Positions 1 through 12,690 of a stretch of 64,000 nucleotides of DNA are shown here, one piece after another. The notes under the pieces were generated by a model. It saw only the letters and a list, made by a program, of their open reading frames with translations. It was not told where the DNA came from and ran no database searches. The position numbers and the translations under genes were made by a program. The stretch lies in the NCBI GenBank assembly GCA_035222895.1, contig JAVYIG010001809.1, positions 1 to 64,000 of the forward strand, in the 5' to 3' direction. The DNA is from Strongylocentrotus droebachiensis. Lineage: Eukaryota > Echinodermata > Echinoidea > Camarodonta > Strongylocentrotidae. Each line of letters starts with the position of its first letter. Positions within the stretch are counted from its first letter, which is position 1.

Positions 1-142
1 TGAAACAAATCATTATTGTCCTTCGTTTTGTACAAAACCTATAGAGATACATGTGTTGTATATAAGTACGGACTGCCATTTAAGATTGATCCAAGTAACA
101 TAATACAGAGTACCTTTCTCCTCATACAACAAAGTTGCACAG

Positions 143-285
143 GGTCCTGTTTCACAAAGGCTCTTCTTTATCAATAACAAGTGCCACATTTCTTTAACGA
201 ATTTGCTCACAGCCGATCAAATGAAACAATTTCAGTAGCTTATAACAGCTATTGATATCTGGTTATATGAAACGGTACCCAGGGG
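143..285. repeat. Family A short palindromic (MITE-like) element
   Basis: Starts at a gtttcacaaagg end, carries a 'TTATCAATAACAAGTG' motif, an AGCTTATAAC core and a mirrored gaaacggtaccc end. Diverged relatives occur at 5847, 16506, 18487, 28128 and 29224. Confidence 0.6.
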
Positions 286-286
286 G

Positions 287-597
287 GTGTTTCACACAGA
301 TCCTAAGTCGATCTTGACTCTAAATTAGACTTAAATATTATGGAGAGCCATTTGTAGCCTTAAAATAAAATATATTCAAATGCAAAAATTGAAGTATTTT
401 AGACTTTTCATAAATTCCACATCAAGAACATGAATGAAATCTCCTTAATAGAAAATATGAATAATTTGAATCAACATTTTATGCCTTTTAGAATAACTTT
501 TACAAAATATGTTCAAGGATGCTAACAGCTTTCCATAATTTTTAAGTCCAACTTAAAGAAAATTTCAACTTAGGATCTTTGAAAAACAACCCCCGGA
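287..597. repeat. Family B inverted-repeat element, diverged copy
   Basis: Ends are GGGGGTGTTTCACACAGATC and a mirrored GATCTTTGAAAAACAACCCC. Each end also carries a TAAGT plus (T)TAAGTCCAACTT-type subterminal sequence. Better-kept relatives lie at 29442-29715 and 29932-30224. Confidence 0.6.
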
Positions 598-3018
598 TCT
601 GGCAAAACATGGCTGGTTGGTTTCTCCACTACTGAAAACTGTTTGCAAGAGCTTTAAATGTAGAAAATTACCTGTATGACCCTACCGCCACAACGGCATA
701 ATGTCTGGAATCTGGATACAAGTAATTTGGGGTTTTCAGGCATGAAATGACATCATCACACAGACAAAGTCATTTTGATTTAAACAACAAATGCTTTATC
801 CTGAGTGAAATATTAGCCAATGTATGTATTTAAACTTTGTTAAATTCCTCTTTATTTGTAAGTTTTGTAACCTGTAATTTGTACAGGGCCACATTACTGA
901 GGGTTACCCTGTTTAGATACAATTAATTAAAAACAACTTTTTGTTGTTAAGAGATGATAAAACAAGAAACAAAGACTTAAAACAAATAATATCACACACA
1001 ACCAGTGTAATTTTGATTGAAACAACAAATGACATGTGCCGAGTCAAATATGAGCCATTTCAAAAGATTAAAAAACAATTGAAGAGACAATAACATAAGA
1101 AACCCAAACAACAAGGAATCCCTTCTAAGATATAAATGCTTCTGGTAACATAATACAGTTACAAGGTACAAAGTGTTGATAATAAGCATTTTGAGCTTTT
1201 GTTTCATAGTTCCATGAGATAACCTGCTGGACACATACAAGACAATATTGCAAGCGATGATTTACCCATAATAAGATTTTCTTTGGTTATCTAAGGCTCT
1301 AGGTGTGCATGTTCACACTGAAACAAAATATAAATTGATGGCAACTTTAAAACGTTGCTTCTGCATGACATACGATGGTTTCATCTTGTCATCTTATACG
1401 GTAGCTTTATAGCGGAATGAAGTGGCCCGTAAAGGTGCGTCCTGAACGCAAAGTGCGTAATGTTGAAAATCCATCATTTTATTGTATACATGTAGAGGTA
1501 GGACCACATTGTTAGGATATGGAGCTGGTAAAAGCATGTACTATCTCGATTAAGCTTAATGTATCTTAAAATTTCATTCAGATAGGTAAAAAAAAGAACT
1601 TTTAATTCACAAACATCATGAAATATTATGCACTTAGCGTTCCAAAAGCGCCTTTTCATACCACTAGGTTCTCTAAGCTATGTAATAAAACAACAAAAGG
1701 AGAGTGTATGGGGTGCAATGATTAACAGTCTTCAACTTGTGTAGCAAAATGTATTTGAGAATGTGGGGCAAACACGCAAAACTTATAAAAGTTCAGTGAA
1801 CTTATGTTTATTAGAAATGGTTGGGAACGGTTGGAATGTGTCACAAATACTGGTCTGTAAATTTAAAAAAACTTTCGCAATATGAAACTTTTGGGGATTT
1901 TCCCGGCAAGAGGCTATCAATAATTGCACAACTTATTGTAGTTTTGCTGCATGAAAGTTTGTGAATCTCAACAACAACTTGCAAAATTCGCAACAATTTC
2001 ATATGTGCATAAGTTTCCAGTGATGAGGTACTGCCAAATGAAACTAGTTTAAGACCAAAGCTTCAAATAGCAAGGCTGCACATGTGCTGGATCCGCAGAT
2101 ACTTGTTGTAGATCCATCAGAATAACTCTTTCAGAATAACAAACCTATAAACCTTCTTTTCTGATGGGACCAAGGGATATGCTGTTGTTTAAAACATTTG
2201 GGTTATTTTTCTGACTTGCACCAATCTTTCCTCATTTTGTCTAAGGTTTTATACATAATCTAATACCACATTTCCAAATATAAACGCATGAAAAATCATT
2301 ACTATTACTCAAGACATCTTAAATAATGCAATCAGGACATTCCATTAAAGTTGATATACCTTAGTGTCAATTTGCATTACGCTTTGGTCATTCCGTGGCA
2401 GTGAGTTGGTCAAAATAACCCGACTGCTTTTGGGGTAAATAAAACACATACATAACACGCAATAATAAAAAACCCAATATCAATAACTTTTTGTGAATAG
2501 CATAATGCTGTTGGGGTTTAAGATAAAGTTGAGTTCTGGTCATGCAATTACATTGTGTAATAAACGTAAAGCAATGGGGAAAGGGTAATTATGAAATACA
2601 TAAGAATTGGTGTATACTGTGAGGTTTAGGAATCATCAAATTGATAAGAAATAGACTCGATCTTGCTGGAAGTCACATGCACTGCACAGATAAACGGGTT
2701 AATGGGACTACAAAAATGTGTAGCATCGAAGTTTGGTCCAAACTTTCCAGCTAGTTCTTATCGTAATCAAAATAAGAAAGAATTTGAAGAGCACTCCTAT
2801 TCAGGGGACATTTCTATTTTGTAAATTATTTATCAACTTTCCCAGAACTCAACTTTTTTTTAAGTAGCAGTTGGAAGCACTTGACTTGCTGAGATACTGA
2901 CATATCAGGGGACGAAAAAAATCAAAGACACTATCAGAAACAGGATATATCAAAACTTGTAACAAATTATCGGAATGAAATCCTGACGCGGAGGACACTG
3001 TTCACACTCGCAAGTGGG
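598..3018. other. Region 3' of the DDI gene, no further gene seen
   Basis: AT-rich, and it likely contains the DDI 3' UTR on its right side. The minus strand has AATAAA-type hexamers (for example TTTATT on the plus strand at about 1808 and 851), but none is clearly the poly(A) signal. A weak direct repeat links about 740-830 to 985-1060. No ORF here has protein-family or codon-level support. Confidence 0.5.
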
Positions 3019-6000
3019 TCACCGTTTTGGAACCGATACTGACTTTGCAAAGAGGCCCATCATGGCTTTGTTCACATTGCCTCCGTTTTTCCGGAGTTCT
3101 TCAAGGACTAGATCGCGCGGGTAGCCCATGTCGACGAGCTTCTTGACGTCCGCTTCGGGAAACATTCGAGAGGCAGCAGCGCTTGAGGATGAGGATGAAG
3201 ACGGTGAGGAGGTGGAGCCCGATGGTGACCCCAAGATCCTGCCAGAGCCCGATGTCGAAGGTCCATCTAACATATTGGGGAAGAAAAATAATTAGGTGCT
3301 CACTGACAGTGAACATAATCGACCATACCAATTTGTTGGGATCACCATTTTGTTTTTTCCCTGTTTAGTCTTTAAAATTGCTAATTAACTGCATACTTAT
3401 TCCCCTATTCTGCTTTTTGGAGACAAACTCCTTGACATTTTTAAATTTTGGAGGAGCCGGATAAAGAGTAAAATGTATGTAAAATGTATATTATACTGAT
3501 GCTATGTATATTTAATTATTACGGTATGTCTGTCACAACGAGGTGCATTATCCAAGTTCATTACATTGTAAATAGCAAGTCTAAGGTACATGTCCTATAC
3601 TTAGCCAACATCTCCAAAGGTTTTGGTAGAGGGTCAACAATTTTACTAGAGATTGGATCAGCCAAATAACGCGGAAAATGACACCTGCAAAGTTGAATTT
3701 ATTCTCAGTATCATCCTGGGCCCGTCTTACAAAGAGTTGATATCAAACGCAACTATGTGCATAAGAGATAGGAGACTGCAAAGTTGCTATTGAGTGGAGG
3801 ACTTGCTATTGATTTGGATCAATCGCAACTCTTTGTAAGACGGGGCCCTCGGCAGTAAATGCCCAAATTACCTTGGACATGTCTTATTAGATTTACATCA
3901 CACACCTGATTCCGCAGCTGATTTGGCTAGTGCCTCCGCTAGATGCCTATCTTCCGCCTCTCTCATGTCCATAGGCACCCCTTGGCTGTTACGGTCCACT
4001 ACCGGTATGTCCGCCTCGCTGAGGAAAGGCGTCTCCGTCCCTGTGGTCCCTATGACCAGGCAGTTCCTCTTTAGATCTATACAGCACTGTAGGAGAGGAG
4101 GGAAGATGATCAAGTCAAATAATTCTTTACTAAAGTCGATTCAACAACGGTCATTCTTTTCACACAAAAAAAACTATTTTCAAGCCCTTTCGTTTTGAGG
4201 GAAGTTCTAAATTAGTATTATTTGTCAAAGTCTAGTGGCCCTCAAACGCAAGGGGACGCCTGACAGCTTCAAGGCCGTGTTCCTTCCGTCGACGTTCAAG
4301 TTCAGCAAGGCTCTTGAGTATCAGAAGGTCACCCAGAGATGGTGGAATTTAAACTTTTCATTTTTGGGGGCCTGCAAATGTGACATAGTACCTTTAAGGA
4401 TGGATATTGACAGTGAGACTGTTGTTACAGAATGTGTTTTGCAGCCACACGCTATCACTCTAAGAATGGTCCTTTGAAATGTTACCTGATGTCTTTTGAG
4501 CATATCAAGACCTAGAAGCATGTCCATAGGTTGATCTTCCAGGATTGAAAACGATGATTGAAGGTGGATACCACCAATCTGAATCTGACCTGCACAAAGA
4601 TAACACAACAAATCACATTAAAGAATAGTTTGAAGACTCCTGCAAAGCTAGAGCAACATTTTGTCTAGCCAAAACTACAAAACTAACTTAGACTAATGTG
4701 CACAGAGCAAAAGCACCATTCAGAGAAAGGTCACATCAATTAAAATACTTTCCAGATGCTGTAATTCGGTACCATGTGCGTGATAAGTGTTGATCTTGTT
4801 CCTCTCATCTTTACCATACCCTTGGCATGATACAGGGGAATTATTAATATACAAGCTTAAAGCCCCTCTAAAGTGTTGGGAGCCCAAAATTTGCCCAAAA
4901 TTTGATGGCAAAATTTCACTTACATTTTATCATAATGTGAAAGAGGATGTCATTTAAGACACAATTATGCATATGTAAAAGTTTTAAGATTCTATTACGA
5001 ACAGACTTTAAAGGCAATTCATGAATGTGACATTACTGGACATTTTCAAATAAAAAACCATTTCATGATGAATCTTACCTAGATGTACCCTGCCGATGAT
5101 CTTTTGGGTGCCGACGCCCTTGGCCACGCCCGCCCATCGTTTATCTACCAGTCTCATGATATTACACCTCTCAGCGCAAGCCTGACTCATTATAGTCATC
5201 TGGGCTCCTGAAAAGAGTAAAGACACATACTAAACATTGATATTTCCATAGAAGAAAAAAATTAGAAAATTAACAAACTACCTGTTATGCATAATTAAAC
5301 AAAAATAGTTTTAAAGAAATTATTGTTAAATATAGTCAAACAGTTATTTGGAAAAATAAATTGTGAGCGTTAAAATTGTATGATGCAAGTGTGGCTCTTC
5401 AAATGCCATAATATTCTAAATATGGCATGTAACATCATAAAACTCGGGGCAGATTTTTACGCCGAATGTTCGTGTAGTCCTGTATACATCTTTCTGCGTA
5501 CAGTGCTTGTACTCTACCTAGACTGGGGCAAATTTCTTATCGTTTTGATGATTCCAGAACCTTACAGTACCCACCAATACTTACGGTATATGCTAGATGA
5601 TCAACATTTTCTGATCGATTCCACAACGTTTCTTTCACAATGCAATTGCATGACCATAACTGGTCTTATCTTTAACAACAAAAAAGGCAAATAAACAAAC
5701 TAATGCAGAAAAGAAAGATAAAGAAATTATAGTTCATTTATGAAGTTGAACGCATGGAGCAGATCATGATGGAAGCAATGCTTGGGGCAAAAGGGCCATG
5801 AAAAACCAACTAGTCCCAATGTACACAGCATTACACAAAATATGGGACCCATTTCACAAAGCCTTTTTTCAATGACAAATGCCAAAAATCAGTGACAAAT
5901 TTGCTGATAACCAATCAGAAGCAAGGATTTCACTAGCTTATAACAAAAACTGTCATTTATCACTGATGACAAGTTTTGTGAAATGGGGCCCAGGAAGAGT

Positions 6001-8796
6001 AATAGTTTGAGAAATTTAAATGTATGTTATAATTTACTTTTATGAAATAGGTAGAGAAAGGAAGAGGGGGCAAGAGAGATAGAAGGGGGAGGAGAGAGCA
6101 AGAGGTAAGACACAGTGGGTACAAAGAGAATCACAGAAGCAGAGAAAAAGAGAAAGGGAGAGAGAGAGGGGGAAGAAGAGAGGGGGAAGAGGGGAGGGGG
6201 AACAAGGGAAAGACAAAACCTAGAAAGGAGTGACACGGAGTGAAAGAAATCAGCCTTTTCTTAAATGACGATATATTTCCTTACCTGAATCTACAAAGGC
6301 TTTGACAGGATGACCATTGACCGTACAATCAATATACAGCATGACGACCTGACCAAAGCTCTCCGGTGCATGCTCCATGGCAGTCTCCATGTTGGCTTCT
6401 ACATTCTGCAATCTGACATGGGAGGGGGAAACAAATCATTGACATTTGATTGAGTATCTATTTTTTATGATAATAATGTAAAAACAAACAAATACATAAA
6501 CTAGGTGACTTACACACCTTAACAAGCTACGAACCTGGCTTTCATTGTGTTCACCATTTTCAAATTATCCACTAGTCTGTCAATACTGAATTACGTATTA
6601 TACGGTCTACTTTTCCCCTTTCTTCACCTTGTTTCTCATTGAATGCTGTACTTGTTTTTATTTTTATCTTCTTAATCGTTTGATTGAAATGTCATAGTTC
6701 TATAAAAAAAATGATTGCCCATTGCTGTTTTCTACACATTGTTTTAATCGATGTTGGAATTTTTTATTTTATTTGATTTGAAGTTCTGGCAATTTTTTCA
6801 CATAAATCAACAAACTTTACACCAGTCTTTAGGCAGGGCTCTACACTGTATCTTTTCCTAAAGTGGATCTAAAAATGAACTTTTCAGAGTCTACATTGTT
6901 AGGCATGAGCCCTTATCATAAGATTTTTAAATTTGGCGGAGGGGGTGCATTACTGCAATAATCACATCCAAAACTTCCTTTCAAAAGAAATCTTTCAAAA
7001 CTGCTAGTGCTGTTTATAAAGTCATGGCTCTCAGGTACTCAAAGCCAGTCACTGACAGGTGGTTATCTCATCAAATCAGCTCTCAATTAACATAAGAAGC
7101 TATAAGTAGTGCAGTGGGGCTTTAAGTTGATACCTTATAGCTTCTGCTATCTTGGTCTGTGCATTGAGGTCAAAGGGGTCGGCATTTAGCAGCAGAATAC
7201 GCTGTCTCTCCCGCTCTGCTCTCTCTTTACGCTGTCTCTCTAGCACCTCTGTGAATTTTTCTGCAGGAACGAAAAGGGAACATTAACATACATCAGGAAC
7301 TTGTGGTGAGTTCTGATTCCTGATTCAGAAATCTATACGACAATCGCAATGCATTGAAAGAGATAGACTTAGTAGGAAAATGAAAAAAGGACATATCTTC
7401 ATTATGAATGCAACAGAAATACAGGAGATGATACCATTACAAATGAAAACTCATGCTTAGTAACTGGTTATTACTGAGCTAGCGCTAGCCTACTCAATAT
7501 TCGATACACATATCAGAGATACTGAATTGTTGAAAAGTTCTCCTTTAAGTTTGAGGACATGTTCAAAGTGAATAACAGACAGTAGGTTGAAGGGAAAACA
7601 ACAATTAAATGTGAACGTACTAAATTTTGTGCCACATTTGATATTTTTTGCATCATTCTGACATTTGATATAGGATGTGTTCTCTCACATTTGAGCTTAA
7701 GATAATACAAGAATATTATTCCTTTATTCATCCTTTGCTCTTACAACAAAACTGTTCAGACTAATTAATAGCAACCCCATTAAACTTACGTAGATTGCCT
7801 TCATCCAGGGCTTCTGCAAGAGGTGGGTTCCTCTCTTTCAGGATGGACCTCTCGGCTGGGTTTGATTTCAGCATCTCCATCAGTCTAGCTGGGTCCTCCT
7901 CGATGGCTCCACCCCCAGGTCTTGGAACCGCTCCGCTGGATGGCCCCGCCCCGGTCGGCGCTGGTGCTGCGGAGGGTCTTGGTATTCTGATGTTGCTGAA
8001 GTCCGGCAATTGGCCTGTTGAAGAAGTGCACACAAATGTACATATTTATTTTTATTTGATTTTCTTCTGCATTCTGGAAGCATACAGTTTATTGATAACA
8101 ATAATGATATTAAGTACAATAAGTATATTTCTGACAATGAATCATAAATAAGCAAATACATATTGGGGCCTATTGTTATTTTCAAAAACGAAATGATAAA
8201 CTGTCATAAATACTAAATTTCCTCAAACATTATAAAACATTATACAATTATTTGCGGAAGAAGGACTGTCATTGTAAGCATATTGATATAGGGAACAAGC
8301 AAATTAATGTTTCTCCAGAGCAAAAAAAAAGCACAGAGGGCCCAAAATGATTTAGCTCAAGAAGGCTCAATCGCTCAAGGCTCAGAAATACTTCTCTCTT
8401 TTTTTTTAAAGGACATGAATATTGTCATGATGAAATCACTTTTTTTTTCTCTACTTTATTTTATTGAAGGAGAATCCATCACAATAGCAAAATCAATCTC
8501 TACAAACAAAAACTAAAAAAAAGGGTCGGTCTGGCGGTCTTACCCGGTGCTTGCGGATTCTGTGGGGGCATCATCATCATTGGTTGGAGCAGGAGGACAT
8601 CCCCATCTGCAACACCGTACCCGCTCAAGGTCTTCTTCATGTCCACCATGGGCCTTCCGTTGTAGAGAATGACGCACTGACTCGACGAGAGCTCTGCCTC
8701 CATCTCCACCAAGACCTTAAAGTTCTCGAGCTCGATCTCCGGACTCACCTCAAGACTGATGAGGGCGCCCTCCAAATTAGCCACGCTCACCTTCAT
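3019..8796 (-). CDS. DDI2: DDI1/DDI2-family ubiquitin-shuttle aspartic protease, 8 exons, 464 aa
   Basis: Coding exons on the minus strand are 8544-8796, 7790-8014, 7134-7260, 6285-6412, 5079-5207, 4486-4589, 3906-4086 and 3019-3266. All junctions are GT/AG and phases join into one 464-aa frame ending in TGA. Domains: ubiquitin-like at 1-76 (starts [10 protein letters not shown]), the helical Ddi domain at about 105-200 (DPARLMEML, then [16 protein letters not shown]), and a retropepsin-like protease at about 225-345 with catalytic D243-S-G-A and the family signature [13 protein letters not shown] at 309-321. A Ser-rich linker (about 395-412) leads to a UBA domain at about 419-457 (KKLVDMGYP). 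The family acts as a dimeric protease and proteasome shuttle for polyubiquitinated substrates, including processing of NFE2L1-type factors in animals. The UBA is present in yeast Ddi1 and fly Rngo but lost or degenerate in mammals. The ATG at 8796 is the only Met fitting the ubiquitin fold. The symbol is by family; DDI1/DDI2 is a vertebrate split. Confidence 0.95.
3718..3848. repeat. Family C foldback element in DDI intron 7
   Basis: Ends are GGGCCCGTCTTACAAAGAGT and its mirror ACTCTTTGTAAGACGGGGCC, enclosing a short middle rich in 'GTTGCTATTG'. The structure is a near-complete foldback of about 130 bp between exons 8 and 7 of DDI. Confidence 0.75.
5351..5671 (+). repeat. Family H TTAA-type element, left end missing (DDI intron 4)
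   Basis: Homologous along its length to 27618-27996 and 54387-54734 (shared ttgtgagcgtta, ggctcttcaaatg and gatcgattccacaacg blocks). The right end abuts TTAA at 5672. The left terminal repeat is not present. Confidence 0.75.
5847..5992. repeat. Family A palindromic element in DDI intron 4
   Basis: Ends are GGGACCCATTTCACAAAGCC and the mirrored TTTTGTGAAATGGGGCCCAG, with the family core 'ACCAATCAGAAGCAAGGATT' and CTAGCTTATAAC. Confidence 0.75.
6048..6220. repeat. GA-rich low-complexity tract
   Basis: Purine-rich (GAGA/GGGGA) run inside the intron just downstream of DDI exon 4 in gene orientation. It creates a spurious Ser/Pro/Leu reading frame on the minus strand. Confidence 0.85.
7047..7130 (+). 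repeat. Family G fragment, internally deleted
   Basis: Shares 'CACTGACAGGTGGTTATCTC' and GTGCAGTGGGGCTT with 25590-25742. It lacks the roughly 60-bp middle present in that copy. The end lies only a few bases from the DDI exon 3 donor. Confidence 0.7.
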
Positions 8797-9769
8797 TTTG
8801 TTGTTGTTGTTGCGGTGTTACAGTCTCGTTGTGACTAGCAAGCAAGCAATGTCTGTATTTTGTATGAAAAAACAAGTTAGAAGCACTGTATCCTTACTTT
8901 ACAAGTAACAGAGCTCTCCTCCTTTTCAATTTATTGCTCAAACTTTTGAAAGACAAAGACTGCTTCGTGTTGAGGGAATATTCTCTTCTTTTTCTTCATT
9001 CATGTTCATAGAAATTAGAATAAAATTATGTTCTTCTCTATCTTGTTCTCCTTCTCCCCTTTTCCTTTTCTTTTTCTTTTCCCACTTCTTCTTCTTTTCG
9101 GTTAAAAAACGGGAAAGCCAAAACATATAGGGTTTTTTTCTCACTCAAACTCAACGGCTTTCCATGCAATAATAATGTATTTCCACATCCAGCGACATAG
9201 CAGCTCTCGGCCTCGGCTCAGCTCCGACCAGGCGCAGGCCAAGTCTAGTCTCGCATTCATTCAGCTGATTCACGCACGATCGGAATGAATCACTTCACGT
9301 CACCTCATCACCAGTCACAATAAATTCATGAGCGAAATCGGAGCCTTGCAATTAAATGTCATGAAAGTGAAAATAATAATGGAACTTTGGGTATACTCAC
9401 AACTCAGTATAACTTTTCTGAATCAGTTCTGAAGTCTAACTGTTATTTTAATACTAATATGACTGCACTTAGTTCTGTTGTTGCCGAATATCGAGTCGAG
9501 TTGTAAGCTGTGTAACATTAGCCTCTAGAGGGCAGTACATGTATAATAATAACGATATTAGTGATCATTACAAAGCTAATGAAAAGGGGTTCTACAACAT
9601 TATTGAACAACAGACTTATTATAATATGCTGGATTTTTTATCTTTCATAATGAAGATATAAATAATAATAAAACAAAGACCTACTAACATAGCTGCTCTC
9701 ATAGTATTATACGGCCTGGCTTCAGACAGCTAGGCATATAATTTGAACGTCTATACTCTTATTATTTGT

Positions 9770-9900
9770 GATGTGGATGATGATGATGATGATGGTGATG
9801 GTGATGCGTACTTATAATAGTAATAATAATAATAATGATAAAAATAATAATAATAACATGAATACTAATAATGATACAAACGATAATAAATAATAATAGG
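9770..9900. repeat. GAT and TAA trinucleotide microsatellites
   Basis: (GAT)n at about 9776-9806 is followed by an imperfect (TAA)n run to about 9900. Confidence 0.9.
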
Positions 9901-10089
9901 ATCAATGTTTGCATTTTTTAAAACTGAAAATTGGCCACTACAATTAGGGGTGGGATGACATCAGGCGCGCCGGAAGCAGTTTGGGATTAGGGGGGCAAAC
10001 ATTCCAGGGGGCTCACTTTCCATGGGCAGTGACGTAACGAGCAAAAACGTTTGGAAGGGGGGGGGGGCAGAAGAAAAATCTGCATCACC

Positions 10090-10560
10090 ACCACCACCAA
10101 TTGGCGGAGATTCCAGGGAGCAGAGCCCCCGGAAGCTCGTTTTTTTTAAAAGGTATTTAATAACGGTCAGATGAGCATACAGGGGACCGCCTTAGGGCCC
10201 TTGGTGGGGTCCGGGCGTGGAGCCCCCGTAAGCTCTGGGGTTTTTGGTAATTACTTACGGTCAGATGAGCATCCAGGGCCCCGCCTTAGGGCCCTTGGTG
10301 GGGTCCAGGGGGCAGAGCTCCCGGAAGCTCAGGGGTTTTAGGTATTTAAAAACGGTCAGATGAGCATACAGGGAACCGCCTGAGCGGGCCCTTGGCGGGG
10401 TCCGGGGGCGGAGCCCCCGTAAGCTCTGGGGTTTTAGGCATTAAATGACGGTCAGATGAGCAGTGGACCGCCTAAAGGGCCCTTGGTGGGGTCCGGGGGC
10501 GGAGCCCCCGTAAACTCTTGAGTTTTAAGCATTTAATTACGGTCAGATGAGCATATTTTG
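10090..10560. repeat. 94-bp GC-rich tandem repeat, five units
   Basis: The landmark GGTCAGATGAGCAT recurs at 10165, 10259, 10354, 10450 and 10541 (spacings 94, 95, 96, 91). Each unit also carries CGGAGCCCCCGTAAGCTC and GGGCCCTTGGTGGGGTCC blocks. A single inverted, related block occurs at about 20370-20415 inside another element. Confidence 0.9.
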
Positions 10561-11032
10561 ATACCTCTGACATTGGCAGGTCACTTATTTTTTCTCTCTC
10601 TCTTTTTTTCTTTCATTCTCTTTAACAAACTTTTTCAAAAAGTGAGGGGGGCTCGAGCCCCCGAGCCCGGCTGTTTTGCATACCCTGACATAAAGGCTTA
10701 TAATTAAGCATATTCTAGTTTCGCCAGACAGTAAATTTGGGAATTTCTAATTTCCAACAAACGCATAAAAAAATTGAGAAAAAATACCCCCCCCCCCCCA
10801 TCAGTACGCCAGCGTTCAGGGGCTCATGAGCTTCTCACCCCTATGACAAAAAACAGACACGCTTTCCTATTCTCTCACAATATGTCCACGATATGCGCGC
10901 GTTATTATAAAATATAATTAGCATGCGCAATGTTTAGGAAATTTAATTCCTGTTAACTTTCCTTTTCTTTTCTCCTTTTGGGTTAAACATACAAACCATC
11001 TTACTCCTTTACTGCTTCTTTTTTCTATTTTT

Positions 11033-11160
11033 GAGGGGGGGGGGGGCGTTTTGGGGGGGGGGGGCAAAAATGCGTTTTGCCCCCCCCCCCCCCACTTTTT
11101 TATTGGGGGGGGGGGGCAACTGCCCTCCCTGCCCCCCCCCCCCCCCCCACTTCCGGCACC
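11033..11160. repeat. Alternating poly-G and poly-C runs ending in CTTCCGGCACCTATG
   Basis: Two long G runs, a C run, a G run and a C run follow each other, giving a strong potential to fold back. The closing CACTTCCGGCACCTATG sequence looks like the end of a dispersed repeat. Confidence 0.7.
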
Positions 11161-11929
11161 TATGGATGACATATTAGAAATGTCCACCAAAAGTGGAGTG
11201 TTAGCGTTGCTCGGTAATATATTCACATGATATATTCGCTTATATATCCATAGATAATTCACTATGAAAGAACATATATTTGCCAGTACGTTCCACCAAA
11301 AATTTGGGACAGACCAGAAGCGCGGTTCTAGAAGACTAATTTGAGGGTAGGAAGGGGGGGGGGGGGAGGTGAGGGCTAAATATAGGGGCTGAGCTTGAGC
11401 ATCCCCCTCTTCCCTAATACATCGCTTCTGGTTTATACTATCATAATTAAATATTTGCATCATATTGCGACTACTTTTTAGATAACATATGCAACAATTC
11501 ATCATCGATAGATCGCACGAGCTTGTTTTAATCATGCATGGAATCTAATTTGTACTACTATAAAGCACACTTCTGATTTGAAAGGACAGCTTCGAATGCA
11601 ACATGTAACAGCAACAACAAAAAAGAAACAAACCAAAATTAAATATTTGACCCCCTCCCCCGACCGTTCACTTAGAATGGGTAATTATTTATAGTGGGAA
11701 TTTGTAGTCCTTATTTCGTAGTCCTAATACTTTTTGTTTATTTGTTGTTTATTGATGAAGAGAAATTGAAATCCGCTGCCATGAGTCATAAAAAGACAAT
11801 TTTCTTTGTAATTGAATTCACTCAAAAATATATGGAATCTGCTCCAATTATAAGGAGTCATTCTTAAAATGGATTCAATTGCGGTTTGTTTCCACTGCCA
11901 GCGAAAAGATTTCTAATATTAGACTCCTT

Positions 11930-12015
11930 TTAAAGTTACTATACTTCTGATTGGATTTATATTTCTAGTTGGAAACATGAATAAATTTGAATTTGAATTT
12001 GAATTTGAATTATTA
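11930..12015 (+). mobile_element. Probable non-LTR retrotransposon 3' end with TTTGAA tail
   Basis: ATGAATAAATTTGAATTTG followed by further TTTGAA units resembles the AATAAA plus short-tandem tail seen at other LINE ends in this window (55700, 56780). Confidence 0.45.
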
Positions 12016-12164
12016 GAACTTGTATTAGAAAAGATGTGATCAAAAATATGTTAGAAAGTTTCACGATTTTACTGTTATTTTGGCCTTTTAGAAGTACCGG
12101 AGCCCCAAATTAATAGTCCCCTATAATTCTGGAAACCAGATGGCCCACCATTATACCCGCTGTT

Positions 12165-12242
12165 CAAAGGGAGAAAGAGAGAGAGAGGGGGGAGGACGGG
12201 GGGAGGGGGGGGGGGGGGGAGGGGGGGGGGGGGGGGGGGGGA
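12165..12242. repeat. GA then poly-G low-complexity tract
   Basis: GAGAGA followed by long, nearly pure G runs about 450 bp upstream of the DNAJC16 start. Further G and C runs lie at 12390-12430, 12505-12515 and 12585-12605. Confidence 0.85.
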
Positions 12243-12690
12243 GGTAAGAGAGGAAAAAAGGACACTTTTATAATTATGTTTGGAAGGCCTTGAGTTTAAC
12301 ATGTTTTAAGTCTCTTGAAGGGGTGGGGGTGATTGCCTCCTGGATCCACCCGCGCATTGCGTGTAAATAATAAAAAGCGTCTCACTTGGGGGAGGGGGGG
12401 GGGGCAGGGGGCGGGAGAGGGGGGTGGGGGCTAGATAGGACTAGACTATCAGTGGTAAACAATGGAGTCGGCCTCGGACAATTTTTGAAATCGTCATTGG
12501 AATCCCCCCCCCCCTCAAGTCATTGATTTTGCATAAATTAGCAGGAGAAAACATAAAAGAAGGTTTATATCGCTTGAATACCCCCTCCCCCCCCCCCCCC
12601 CCCCTCTCCTCGTACATTAGGCCCAGTGCTAGAAAACGACTGTAAATGAGACTATTTTACTGATGTCATTGTTGCGAAAATCTCCGACTA

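Larger units (their letters stand above)
8797..12690. other. Intergenic region between divergent DDI and DNAJC16 genes
   Basis: About 3.9 kb. The part next to DDI (8797-9310) should hold its 5' UTR and promoter and has a GC-richer patch at about 9190-9300. The middle is low-complexity DNA and tandem repeats. I saw no coding region, and the long frame at 10918-11535 is produced by homopolymer G/C runs. Confidence 0.6.

Noticed and set aside
5079..6412. Retroviral protease signature D-S-G-A suggesting an endogenous retrovirus
   Set aside because: It sits in the middle of a UBL...UBA cellular gene with eight spliced exons. The retropepsin-like fold is the normal DDI protease domain, and no gag, RT or LTR is present.
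10918..11535. 205-codon minus-strand frame
   Set aside because: Kept open by G and C homopolymers, and the rest matches no family.
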